From Bacteroidales bacterium (GTDB taxonomy: Bacteria > Bacteroidota > Bacteroidia > Bacteroidales > UBA932), in contig JAFWRQ010000017.1 in assembly GCA_017519865.1 (NCBI GenBank), forward strand, positions 31,316-95,315: a stretch of 64,000 nucleotides of DNA, given 5' to 3'. The notes below the pieces were generated by a model. The model searched no databases, had not been told where the DNA came from, and worked only from the letters and a program-made list of their open reading frames with translations. The translations under genes were made by a program, and so were the position numbers. This document shows positions 9,849 through 17,224 of the stretch, one piece after another. How positions within the stretch are numbered: the stretch's first letter is position 1; each line of letters starts with the position of its first letter.

Positions 9849-9879
9849 TTGTTCCTTTTCGGGAAAAAGCGTAACTTTG
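9849..9879 (+). promoter_or_regulatory. promoter of the histidine phosphatase gene
   Basis: TTG at 9849-9851, a 20-bp spacer, then TAACTTTG at 9872-9879, a full match to the Bacteroidota -33/-7 arrangement. The start codon is 25 bp downstream. The -7 box runs into an 18-bp inverted repeat, CTTTGG-CATATA-CCAAAG (9875-9892), which could be an operator. Confidence 0.65.
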
Positions 9880-9903
9880 GCATATACCAAAGCGGATGAG
9901 AAC

Positions 9904-11184
9904 ATGAAAAAGACCCTCCTGGCTGCTTGCCTGATCCTTCTGGCCGCGACGGCGGTCCACGCCCAGACCTTCAACGTCGACGAACTCGTCGGGAACGACC
10001 GCGACCTCGCGTCAAGCGGCGAAAGACCGTACGACTTCGACGTCCCGGCCCTGACTCCTGCTCCGGAAGGGTACAAGCCTTTCTATATCAGCCATTACGG
10101 GCGGCATGGCTCGCGCTGGTGCTATAGCGCCGCGCCCTATTCCCGCATCCGTAGCAGGCTGGCTGAGGCGAAGGAAAAGGGTCTTCTCTCAGCCCGCGGC
10201 GAGGAGTTCCACGACCAGTACATGGACTTCTATCTGGAGCCGATGATCAACGCAGGCGACCTGACCGAGCTTGGCCGCTGGCAGAACGAGCGGATAGCTG
10301 AGATTATGTTCCGCGACTTCCCGGATGTCTTCATCAGCGGCAACAAGGTCCTGGCGCGTGCGTCCGATTCGCCGCGTTCCATAATCAGCATGGGTTCGTT
10401 CTGCCTGGGACTGCAGAGGCTTGCGCCCTGGCTGGCCATAACCGTCAGGTCACTGCATACCGATATGCCGTACACCTCCACCAGGCATACGCCCCGCGAG
10501 ATCGCCGTGCATTATGCCGGGCGGCCCGGGCTCCCCGGAGGGGAGACCGTCGAACAGTTCCGCGTGCGCAAGATTGACAGTGATGCCATCCTCGGCCGCC
10601 TCTTCACCGATACATCCTTCATAGGCGATGCCGGAGCCAAGGCCGCGTTCGTAATGGACCTTCACGACATATGGGCAGGATACCACAATTATTGCGACAG
10701 CGATTTCATGGAGGACCTCTTCGACCGACAGCAGCGTATAGATACCTGGGAGGTCAACAATTATATAAGTTATACCCAGGCATCGTTGAACCGTTTCGAC
10801 CATATCGTCCTTCTGCAGGAAATCGAGCGGCTGGCCGATGAGGCCATCGCCGGGACTCGCGACGTCTGCCTTGACCTACGTTACGGCCATGACCACGTCG
10901 TCAGCGCTTTCTTCCCCTTGCTCGGCCTCTATGGAAGCGACCGGCTTCCGGACAAGGCTGACGATGTAAAATACTGGTTCCAGGATTATTACACTCAGAT
11001 GGCCTCGAACTTCCAGTTCGTCCTTTACCGGTCCCAAGCGTCAGACCGCATCCTCTTCAAGCTGCTGCACAACGGAGTGGAGGTGGAATTGCGTCAGCTG
11101 ACTCCCGTCGAAGGGCCGTATTATGACTGGGCTGCCTTCAAGGCCTGGTGTGCCAAACTGTATGAGGAGCATCCTCCGGTATAG
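9904..11184 (+). CDS. secreted histidine-type phosphatase (histidine acid phosphatase/MINPP-like)
   Basis: 426 aa from ATG 9904, chosen because it opens with a signal peptide (about residues 1-20, ending AVHA) and follows a strong promoter. The catalytic RHG motif is at residues 67-69 (SHYGRHGSRW), where His68 forms the phospho-intermediate. A C-terminal RYGHDHVVSAFF probably supplies the second His-Asp pair. The family includes phytases and multiple inositol-polyphosphate phosphatases; the exact phosphomonoester substrate cannot be read from sequence. It is followed after 2 bp by the YgjP-like gene, so the two are likely co-transcribed. Confidence 0.88.
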   Translation: MKKTLLAACLILLAATAVHAQTFNVDELVGNDRDLASSGERPYDFDVPALTPAPEGYKPFYISHYGRHGSRWCYSAAPYSRIRSRLAEAKEKGLLSARGEEFHDQYMDFYLEPMINAGDLTELGRWQNERIAEIMFRDFPDVFISGNKVLARASDSPRSIISMGSFCLGLQRLAPWLAITVRSLHTDMPYTSTRHTPREIAVHYAGRPGLPGGETVEQFRVRKIDSDAILGRLFTDTSFIGDAGAKAAFVMDLHDIWAGYHNYCDSDFMEDLFDRQQRIDTWEVNNYISYTQASLNRFDHIVLLQEIERLADEAIAGTRDVCLDLRYGHDHVVSAFFPLLGLYGSDRLPDKADDVKYWFQDYYTQMASNFQFVLYRSQASDRILFKLLHNGVEVELRQLTPVEGPYYDWAAFKAWCAKLYEEHPPV

Positions 11185-11186
11185 CC

Positions 11187-11573
11187 ATGTTCTTTATATT
11201 CAGGAGAAGACGAAGGAAGAAGAAAGCCCTGACGGCCGAACAGGCCGCCGAGGTGGAGAGGCTGCGCGCCCAGGCCAAGGCGGCGCTGCCGCCGCGCCTG
11301 GCCGAACTCGCCGCCCTCCACGGCTTCACTTACAACAAGGTCCGCATCAAGCATAACTCGTCCAACTGGGGCAGTTGCTCTGAACTCGGCAATATCAACC
11401 TGAACCTTAACCTGATGCGCCTGCCTGAGCAGCTTCGGGATTATGTCATGCTGCATGAGCTCTGCCATCTGCGTTATATGAATCATGGCCCGGAGTTCCA
11501 CGCTCTTTTGGAGAGTGTCTGTCCGGGCCATCGTAATCTGGCGCGTGAGCTGAAAGGCTATAGATTGATCTGA
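11187..11573 (+). CDS. YgjP/DUF45-type zinc metallopeptidase
   Basis: 128 aa. The zinc site HELCH (His90, Glu91, His94) followed by NHGPEFH (His105) is the signature of YgjP-like metallopeptidases. WGSC near residue 61 and the NLNLNLMRLP strand are also typical. The family's usual length is around 230 aa; here the N-terminal half is replaced by a short very basic stretch (RRRRRKKK, residues 6-13), so this is a compact version. Its stop codon abuts the stop of the convergent lipoprotein gene, the two forming the palindrome TGATCA (11571-11576). Confidence 0.85.
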   Translation: MFFIFRRRRRKKKALTAEQAAEVERLRAQAKAALPPRLAELAALHGFTYNKVRIKHNSSNWGSCSELGNINLNLNLMRLPEQLRDYVMLHELCHLRYMNHGPEFHALLESVCPGHRNLARELKGYRLI

Positions 11574-11975
11574 TCAGTAAGCGAGCTGGACTGCCGAGCA
11601 GATCGGTGTCCAGTCACCCCACCAGTCCTCGTCGTAAGTGCGTACGTGGGTGCTGGCTTCGACCAGCACGGACTTGGGATAGGAAGAGCGGTTGGCGGGA
11701 ATGGTCACCTGGAAGGTGTTTGCCCTGTTGTGTACCATGTCGGCAACCGTGACGACCTCACCGTCGACGATGATCCGATACTGCCAGTCGAAATACTTTA
11801 CATCGGCCTTGGTATCATAGTAGGCGTAATCGTATTCCACAAGGTAGGTGCCTCCCTGGGCGGGTATGACCGTAGGAAGGTTGTCATATCCGAAAACCGG
11901 CTCGTAATAGTCTGTGGTGCAGGCGCTGAAGGCGACGGTTGCCAGCGCGAGCGTGAGTATTGCAATCTTTTTCAT
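11574..11975 (-). CDS. small BACON-like lipoprotein
   Basis: 133 aa from ATG 11975, which begins a lipoprotein signal with Cys19 (VAFSAC). The upstream extension of the frame lacks any signal. The mature part has IPAQGGTYLVEYDY followed about 50 residues later by FQVTIPANRSSYPKSVLVEA. This pattern of a GGT opening strand and a VTIPANxS..R/K...V strand is that of BACON domains, Bacteroidota immunoglobulin-like modules often linked to carbohydrate-active or surface proteins. Here the domain stands alone on a lipid anchor. The domain assignment is my inference from the motif pattern. Confidence 0.7.
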   Translation of the reverse strand: MKKIAILTLALATVAFSACTTDYYEPVFGYDNLPTVIPAQGGTYLVEYDYAYYDTKADVKYFDWQYRIIVDGEVVTVADMVHNRANTFQVTIPANRSSYPKSVLVEASTHVRTYDEDWWGDWTPICSAVQLAY

Positions 11976-12033
11976 AACCAAAATCTTTACTATAAGACGT
12001 TCAAAGGCCGTTTTTGTTAAGCCTTGGAACACC

Positions 12034-15000
12034 TTAGAGCTCTCTCATGATCTCGGCGATGGCGGCGTCCAGTTGGGGATCCTTCCCCTCGAGGCGGTCC
12101 TTGAACGTATTCTTGACGTAGATGTCCGGCTTGACTCCGGTATTCTCCAGGTCCTTTCCGTCTATGACGTTGTAGCATCCCCAGGCGGGCATACGGACGG
12201 TGGAACCGTCGAGCAGCCTGACTGAAGAGGTGAAGATGATCCACCGGTAGGTCTCGGTGCCGACCAGCTTGGCTATGCCGAGCGTCTTGATACCGTTGGA
12301 AGTCACCTCGGCGTCCGAGAGGCTGTGCTCGTTCACCAGCACCACGATGGGCTTGCCTGCTGGAGCCACATTCGGATGAGTGGTTTTCGGGAAATCACGG
12401 TATGACCACTCGAAGTGACCCTGTCCGCGCAGGAAATCGATCACTTCCTTGTGGACGTTGCCGCCGTTATTGTAGCGGAGGTCGAGGATGAGGCCGTCCT
12501 TGTCGAAAGCCTCGGTGTGCATCTTGAGAAGGAAGGAATCCAGGTCCTCGGCACCCATGGCGCGCATGTGGATGTATGCGATCCTGTCGGAAGTCTTGCG
12601 TGAGACAATGTCAGCCCTCTCGTCCTCCCATTCCTTGTACGCGAGGGTCTTGAGGTTGGAGAACGAAGTGGTGTGGACCTTGACGTCGAATTCCTTGCCG
12701 CCCCTGCTGAAGCGGAGTTTCAATTCATCCTTCTCGACGGCTCCGGTGAAATACTTCTCACGGTTCGTGCCCTTGAATATCCTTACGCCGTCAACAGCAA
12801 CCAGCTCATCACCCTTCCTGACGTCTATCTCGAACTTGTCGGCAGGAGAGTCGGGAAGGATGCCTGCTACGGTGTAGGGTGAAGCGTTGTCGAAAAGGAT
12901 GCCGGTGCCGTATGTGCGGATACGGGTCTCGTACCTCTCCTCGGAGCCGGTGGAGGTGAATCCCATGTGCGAGGAGTTGAGTTCGCCGAGAAGGTCGGCG
13001 AGAAGCGTGCGGAGATTGGCCCTGGTGCGTACGTAGGGCAGCAGGGAGGCATAATAGTCTCTCACGGCGGGCCAGTCGGCGCCGTGGAAGTTCACGTCAT
13101 AGTAGTTCTGCTCCAAAGCGCCCCAGGCCTCGTAGAACATCTGCGTGAACTCGTCGTCCAGCACCACTTCCACGTCTTTCTTGACCTCTGTCTTGGAGGC
13201 GGTACCGGCACCCGGGTCCACCTTGTAGATGGCTCCGGAACCAAGGCAGTACAGGGCGTCCTTGCAGCTGAAGAACGTGCCTCCGGTCAGGTCCTTGATC
13301 TGCTTCGGCTTCGCTTCAGGGTCAGATATCTCGAGGCTGTAGGTGCCGGGAGTGCCCGAGCCCATCGAACGGTACAGGAGGTAGTCCTTGCCCTTTGAGG
13401 AATAGACATAAGGGCTGCTCTGACTGCCTTCGCGCTCCACGCGGGACAGCCTGTAGTGGATGTCCTTGAAGTCTATCACGACGGTCGAGTCCTTCTTCGG
13501 CTCATCCTTCTTGTCCTTGAACAGGGCGTCTGCCGCGTCGGACTTGAATGGAGTGTCATACTTGCGCAGCGGGAGTTTGTAGAGCGTAGGCCTTGCACCC
13601 CTGGGGAACGAGGAGGAAGTAGGGTTGGCGAGCATGAACATATACTTTCCGTCGGGTGAGAAAACTGGGCTCTCTTCCACGGATGCGGAGTTGGTGAAGT
13701 TCCTTAGCGTGCCGTCCTTGAGGTTGTAGAGGAAGATGTCCGACTCGAACATGTGCATGGCGTCGAAGGCCAGCCAGTTGCCGTCGAACGAGAATGACAG
13801 CGTGTATCCCTGGTAGGCCCAGAACTCTGCCTCGGCAAGTTTCTTCACGGCACCGGTGGCGGTGTCGAGCATCATGACCGCGCGGCTGCCGTCGGTGAAT
13901 GCGATCTTCTCGCCCTTGTGGTCTTTCACGATATTCTTGGTGTCGTTCTGCGAGAGGAATACCGGAGATTCCCCGGCACTTCCGTCGGCTGCGATGCTGT
14001 AGAGGTTGGTCCAGCCTTTGTCGGTTCTGGTGTAATACAGGGTCTTGCTGTCGTTGCCCCAGAGTACCTCGGCCACCCTCTCGTCGGAAGGTGTAGGGAG
14101 CTTCTGAAGGAACTTGCACTTGGTGTCCGAGATGTACAGCCTGCCGCGGATGACCAGCGCGAACTTCTTCCCGTCGGGGGAAACGTCCGCAGCGGTGGGA
14201 TTCTGGCCGGTGAACGACCTGCGCACTTCGACATTGCCCGACGCTACCTGTATCTGCGGCACTGATACCTTGCCTGAGGCGGGGTCGAGGACATAGATTT
14301 CATAATCCTTGAGGAAAACTATCGCGGATCCGCCGAATGCGATGGACGGATACTGCACCGACTTGTCGAAGGAGGTGAGTTGCTGCGGCTTGCCGCCCTT
14401 GACATACTTGACGATATTGGACTCCTTGTTGAGCTCGTCGCTGACGTAGTAGATGTTGCCGTCCTTGTCGACCATCGGCCATTGGTCCTTGCCGATGTAG
14501 TCGGTGAGTTCGGTGTAGGTCTTGCTGCGCGGGTTCCAGCTCTTGATGTTCGGGTTGTGGTCTCCAACATAGCGCTTGCGCGTCGGGAAACTTATGCTCT
14601 CCATGGACTCGTTGAAGAGGAACTCCCCGGTCCTGGGGTTCTCGACCAGATTGACGATGGTATTGAAGTAGCCGTCGAACATCAGTTGCGGCGTTCCGCC
14701 CGCAGCGGCCACCTTGAAAGTGGTCTTGCGTGCGCTTGCCCGCGTGGTCTCGAAGTAGATGAAATCCGACTTCGGCGACCACGACACAGGGACGTCCGGA
14801 GTTTCGTGGAAGGTCAGCTGAATGGCCTGTCCTCCGGCCACGGGCACGATGTAGACGTCGTTGTTGCCCTGTATGTCGGAGCTGAATGCCAGCCACTTAC
14901 CATCCGGAGAAGCGATAGGGGAGTCCTGCACCCCGGGCATGGTGATGACGGCGGTAGCCTGCCCTCCGGTGACGGGGACGGAATAAATGTCTCCGTCATA

Positions 15001-15126
15001 ACTGAAATAGATCTGTTTCCCGTCCGGGGAAAGTGAAGGGTGCGACGCGAAGCGGATGTTGTCCGCGAATGACACTGTGGCTGCGGCCATCAGCGCGGCG
15101 GCCGCCAGGAGAAGTCTTCTGATCAT
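12034..15126 (-). CDS. tricorn-like protease: beta-propeller, PDZ and S41 peptidase domains
   Basis: 1030 aa with a signal peptide (about 1-21). Residues about 25-520 contain repeated PD40/WD40-like blades (SLSPDGKQIYFSYDGDIY, ASPDGKWLAFSS, SPDGKYMFML). A linker and tricorn C1-like segment follow, then a PDZ domain (about 760-850; GILPDSPADKFEIDVRKGDELVAVDG) and a C-terminal S41 peptidase. The likely nucleophile Ser is in NEHSLSDAEVTSNG (about residue 930), with LDLRYNNGGNV upstream. Tricorn-type proteases degrade peptides into short products; with a signal peptide this one acts in the periplasm or outside. Monocistronic with its own promoter. Confidence 0.93.
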   Translation of the reverse strand: MIRRLLLAAAALMAAATVSFADNIRFASHPSLSPDGKQIYFSYDGDIYSVPVTGGQATAVITMPGVQDSPIASPDGKWLAFSSDIQGNNDVYIVPVAGGQAIQLTFHETPDVPVSWSPKSDFIYFETTRASARKTTFKVAAAGGTPQLMFDGYFNTIVNLVENPRTGEFLFNESMESISFPTRKRYVGDHNPNIKSWNPRSKTYTELTDYIGKDQWPMVDKDGNIYYVSDELNKESNIVKYVKGGKPQQLTSFDKSVQYPSIAFGGSAIVFLKDYEIYVLDPASGKVSVPQIQVASGNVEVRRSFTGQNPTAADVSPDGKKFALVIRGRLYISDTKCKFLQKLPTPSDERVAEVLWGNDSKTLYYTRTDKGWTNLYSIAADGSAGESPVFLSQNDTKNIVKDHKGEKIAFTDGSRAVMMLDTATGAVKKLAEAEFWAYQGYTLSFSFDGNWLAFDAMHMFESDIFLYNLKDGTLRNFTNSASVEESPVFSPDGKYMFMLANPTSSSFPRGARPTLYKLPLRKYDTPFKSDAADALFKDKKDEPKKDSTVVIDFKDIHYRLSRVEREGSQSSPYVYSSKGKDYLLYRSMGSGTPGTYSLEISDPEAKPKQIKDLTGGTFFSCKDALYCLGSGAIYKVDPGAGTASKTEVKKDVEVVLDDEFTQMFYEAWGALEQNYYDVNFHGADWPAVRDYYASLLPYVRTRANLRTLLADLLGELNSSHMGFTSTGSEERYETRIRTYGTGILFDNASPYTVAGILPDSPADKFEIDVRKGDELVAVDGVRIFKGTNREKYFTGAVEKDELKLRFSRGGKEFDVKVHTTSFSNLKTLAYKEWEDERADIVSRKTSDRIAYIHMRAMGAEDLDSFLLKMHTEAFDKDGLILDLRYNNGGNVHKEVIDFLRGQGHFEWSYRDFPKTTHPNVAPAGKPIVVLVNEHSLSDAEVTSNGIKTLGIAKLVGTETYRWIIFTSSVRLLDGSTVRMPAWGCYNVIDGKDLENTGVKPDIYVKNTFKDRLEGKDPQLDAAIAEIMREL

Positions 15127-15197
15127 ATTAAGTCAATTAGTCTATTGCGTGATTGGCTCTGCCGTTCGGCGAATGCGCCTTCGGGGAATCGTTCTTC

Positions 15198-15229
15198 CAA
15201 ATATAAGGCTTCTTGCTGACAATCCCAAA
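15198..15229 (-). promoter_or_regulatory. promoter of the tricorn-like protease gene
   Basis: On the minus strand TTTG (15229-15226), exactly 20 bp, then TATATTTG (15205-15198): an ideal Bacteroidota promoter. The leader is about 65 nt. The 18-bp tandem repeat at 15239-15346 begins 9 bp upstream of the -33 element. Confidence 0.75.
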
Positions 15230-15238
15230 CTCTCCCCG

Positions 15239-15346
15239 GCATCCCCGCCCTCTTCCGCATCCCCGCCCTCTTCCGCATCCCCGCAGTCTTCCGCATCCCC
15301 GCCCTTTTTCGCATCCCCGCAGTCTTCCGCATCCCCGCCCTCGCTG
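15239..15346. repeat. tandem repeat, six units of 18 bp
   Basis: Six consecutive 18-bp units with consensus GCATCCCCGCCCTCTTCC. Units 1 and 2 are identical, 3 and 5 share GCAGTCTTCC, 4 has a T-run, and 6 is degenerate. Because 18 is a multiple of 3, both strands show open frames of PHPRPL or GMRKRA type. I regard these as artefacts, since they have no start context or similarity. The array lies just upstream of the protease promoter. It opens the 15127-16155 gene-free stretch, which holds the promoter, this array, the repeats listed below and no gene I can support. Confidence 0.85.
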
Positions 15347-15457
15347 TCCCTTAGTCCCCCCCCTCGTTCTCACCCTCGCCTTCACCCTCGTTTTCACCCT
15401 GCCAATGTCGGCTTCTTTCCCGCGACGGCGGTGTACAGTAACATCCCAGCATTTCCT

Positions 15458-15566
15458 CGACGCCCATATTATCGCGGTCTTTTCTGCGTCGCGGTCGTAA
15501 TATGGCCTGTTTCCGTGTTATTCCGACTGCGACGCCCAAATCCAGCCCGATATTTCTGCGTCGCGG
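15458..15566. repeat. direct repeat with 72-bp period carrying GCGACGC/GCGTCGC hairpins
   Basis: Two copies (15458-15494 and 15530-15566), offset by 72 bp, share CGACGCCCA.AT at the left and TTTCTGCGTCGCGG at the right. In each, the ends pair as a hairpin: GCGACGC 15529-15535 with GCGTCGC 15558-15564 is perfect, and copy 1 has six pairs. Copy 1 also contains a second inverted repeat, CCATATTA (15464-15471) with TAATATGG (15498-15505), spanning 42 bp. No coding sequence is evident here. Confidence 0.7.
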
Positions 15567-15688
15567 GTATTCGCCGCCTGGCTTATTCCTGCCGTTCTTG
15601 ACACTTCCTTCGTCACACCCTCGTCACACCCTCGTCGGTGTTCGCCAGCTTCCCCCTTCGTCGGTAGCGGAAGTGGAGGGGCGTGAAA

Positions 15689-15859
15689 AAGCACAGGGAG
15701 GGTGTTTTTGTGCTTATAATGGAGTTGCGAGGACGTACTAAGCACAGAAAGCGGGCATTTGTGCTTGGAATGTGACGAGATAAGCACAGAAAAAGGGTAT
15801 TTGTGCTTAAATGGAGGTTTGAAGGACGAAATAAGCACAAAACAAACGGATCTGTGCTT
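15689..15859. repeat. array of four 27-bp inverted repeats AAGCACA-N13-TGTGCTT
   Basis: Units at 15689-15715, 15740-15766, 15782-15808 and 15833-15859, each exactly 27 bp with perfect 7-bp arms. Start-to-start distances are 51, 42 and 51 bp. Spacers 1 and 3 (24 bp each) resemble one another (AATGGAG...GGACG), and spacer 2 is the same sequence with 9 bp missing. The basic unit is therefore a 51-bp tandem repeat containing a hairpin. Loops vary but usually contain GGG. All offsets are multiples of three, but no start codon or plausible protein goes with them. Confidence 0.85.
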
Positions 15860-15868
15860 TTGAAGTAA

Positions 15869-15951
15869 GAGCCGGTGCTCCGGGATCTGAGTCGGTGTTT
15901 TCTGGAACTGAGTCGGTGTTTTCGGGAACTGAGTCAGCGCTTCCGGGACAC
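15869..15951. repeat. tandem repeat, four units of about 21 bp
   Basis: Units at 15869-15888 (20 bp), 15889-15909, 15910-15930 and 15931-15951, consensus GAGTCGGTGTTTTCGGGAACT; the outer two are more diverged. It lies directly between the 27-bp inverted-repeat array and the twin-hairpin element, overlapping the latter by 5 bp. Confidence 0.75.
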
Positions 15952-16060
15952 GGAATGGAAACCAGCCTCCATAGGTTCATTCTGTGGCAGGAGGAGGTCG
16001 TTTTTGGGGCTTTTCCTTGCCACGAAATGGATGTGGCGGGATCGATATTCATTCTGTGTC
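15947..16060. repeat. twin-hairpin element, copy A (42 bp + 30 bp + 42 bp)
   Basis: Two 42-bp inverted repeats, 15947-15988 and 16019-16060, separated by exactly 30 bp. Right arms are TTCATTCTGTGGC (15976-15988) and TTCATTCTGTGTC (16048-16060); left arms are GACACGGAATGGAA (15947-15960) and GCCACGAAATGGAT (16019-16032). Arms also pair across units: the outer CCGGGACAC with GTGTCCCGG and the inner TGTGGCAGG with CCTTGCCAC. The same architecture recurs at 42508-42621. 16061-16155 holds nothing I can identify before the truB stop. Confidence 0.8.
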
Positions 16061-16155
16061 CCGGAACAAAGGTCTGACGTACCGGATCGATCCATATTCG
16101 GTAAGCATTGCGGCCTCGCGGCATCAACGGTTTGGTATGGGGGGCGGGAAACAGA

Positions 16156-17220
16156 TTATTGGAGGAGGGAGAGAGCGTCTGGTAGGGAGAGGGCGTCCTC
16201 GACGGGGATGCCGCCGTTGCGGGTGCGTCGGAGGCTGCTGAGGAAGGCGCCGCTGCCGAGGGCTTCGCCCAGGTCGCGTGCCAGGGCACGTACGTACGTG
16301 CCCTTCGAGCAGTCTACGCGCACCATCGCCGTCGGCAGGTCGTACCCTGAAATATCTGCTAAGTGAATCCGCCCATTACGGTCAGCCCTGTCCCCCGAAA
16401 CAGGGAAGGGTCCTGATGCCGACACAGAGTCCGAAACAGGGAAGGGCCCTGACGTCAATACAGAGTCCGAAACATGGGAGGGCCCTGAAGTTGACACAGA
16501 GTCCGAAGTGGGAGTGAGCCCTGAATCTGAAGTAGAGTCCGGAGAAGGAGCTGGTCCCGAAGTTTGAGCTGGTACCTTAGGATCTGCCGGTGCCGGGGAC
16601 GAGAATGAGGATGCGGGAGCACCGGAAGAGGTCGGAATGAATCTCTCAAGTTCAAGAGAGTAGATATTGATCCTTTGTCTGGAGAGGAGTTCCGTGGCGG
16701 CGTGGTCGAAGGAAGCGCCGGAACGTTGCGCCTCCTTGTATGCCTTGCGGGCCATCTCGTATGCGCGGACGCCGTCACACGATTTGGCGGAGAAAAGCGG
16801 GGCGACCTGGTCCTGCTCCCCGACGAAGCCGGGCAGCACGGACCGTAGCGCCGCTTCGCTCACACCATCCAGCGGAAACTCACGGTCGATCTCTTTCTCC
16901 AGGTCGTACGAAGGCGTTGTAGCCCCGAAGGTCACTCCGGCGAGATACTGCTTGGGCGAAGCCTGCAGTTCTTCGGCCAGTTTCGTGGCCTTGCCAATGC
17001 AGACCAGCAACACGCCGGTAGCGAGCGGGTCCAGCGTTCCCGCGTGTCCGACTTTGAGGTTCTTCTTGTGGAAATGCCTGATGGCCTGATACTTGACCTT
17101 GCGGATGACGTCCGCCGAGGTCCATCGGTACGGCTTGTCGACCGGAAGGATGATTCCCTCCGGGTAATCGTCGATATTGTCCGTCAGGGTCATACCCCGC
17201 CGGGCCACCAGCGCTGCCAT
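16156..17220 (-). CDS. truB: tRNA pseudouridine-55 synthase TruB with a Ser/Pro repeat insertion
   Basis: 354 aa, well over the roughly 230-310 usual for TruB. It makes pseudouridine at position 55 of the tRNA T-loop. The catalytic Asp64 is in GHAGTLDPLATG, with VDKPYRWTSADV and KVGHAGTLDP upstream and MVRVDCSKGTYVRALARDLG (about 299-318) after the insertion. Residues about 197-286 are a low-complexity insert rich in Ser, Pro, Thr and Asp with five 12-residue repeats (221-280, SGPFPVSDSVSA type). The frame is intact on both sides, so the enzyme may still work. An alternative start is ATG 17193. It follows rpiB by 4 bp. Confidence 0.92.
   Translation of the reverse strand: MAALVARRGMTLTDNIDDYPEGIILPVDKPYRWTSADVIRKVKYQAIRHFHKKNLKVGHAGTLDPLATGVLLVCIGKATKLAEELQASPKQYLAGVTFGATTPSYDLEKEIDREFPLDGVSEAALRSVLPGFVGEQDQVAPLFSAKSCDGVRAYEMARKAYKEAQRSGASFDHAATELLSRQRINIYSLELERFIPTSSGAPASSFSSPAPADPKVPAQTSGPAPSPDSTSDSGLTPTSDSVSTSGPSHVSDSVLTSGPFPVSDSVSASGPFPVSGDRADRNGRIHLADISGYDLPTAMVRVDCSKGTYVRALARDLGEALGSGAFLSSLRRTRNGGIPVEDALSLPDALSLLQ
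16381..16560 (-). repeat. 36-bp in-frame tandem repeat inside truB (five units)
   Basis: Five 36-bp units encode 12-residue repeats SGPAPSPDSTSD, SGLTPTSDSVST, SGPSHVSDSVLT, SGPFPVSDSVSA and SGPFPVSGDRAD. Units 3-5 are the most alike in DNA. A unit length divisible by three keeps the frame, so copy-number change would lengthen or shorten the insert without breaking TruB. Confidence 0.85.
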
Positions 17221-17224
17221 GGCC

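Noticed and set aside
9390-10076. 228-residue version of the YkvA-type protein
   Set aside because: The N-terminal extension would lie over the promoter and signal-peptide region of the divergent histidine phosphatase; the 139-residue form matches the family.
15239-15346. Repeat-encoded proteins on both strands (PHPRPL and GMRKRA types)
   Set aside because: Frames stay open only because the 18-bp unit has no stop. No conserved start, ribosome site or similarity.
15518-15840. 106- and 75-residue minus-strand frames over the 27-bp palindrome array
   Set aside because: The unit steps are multiples of three so the frame survives, but the predicted peptides (KHKxPxSVL repeats) have no support. 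Palindromic DNA is a better explanation.
15689-15859. CRISPR array (27-bp repeats with short spacers)
   Set aside because: The repeated units are palindromes with variable centres, spacers resemble one another and are 15-24 bp, only four units exist, and no cas gene is present.
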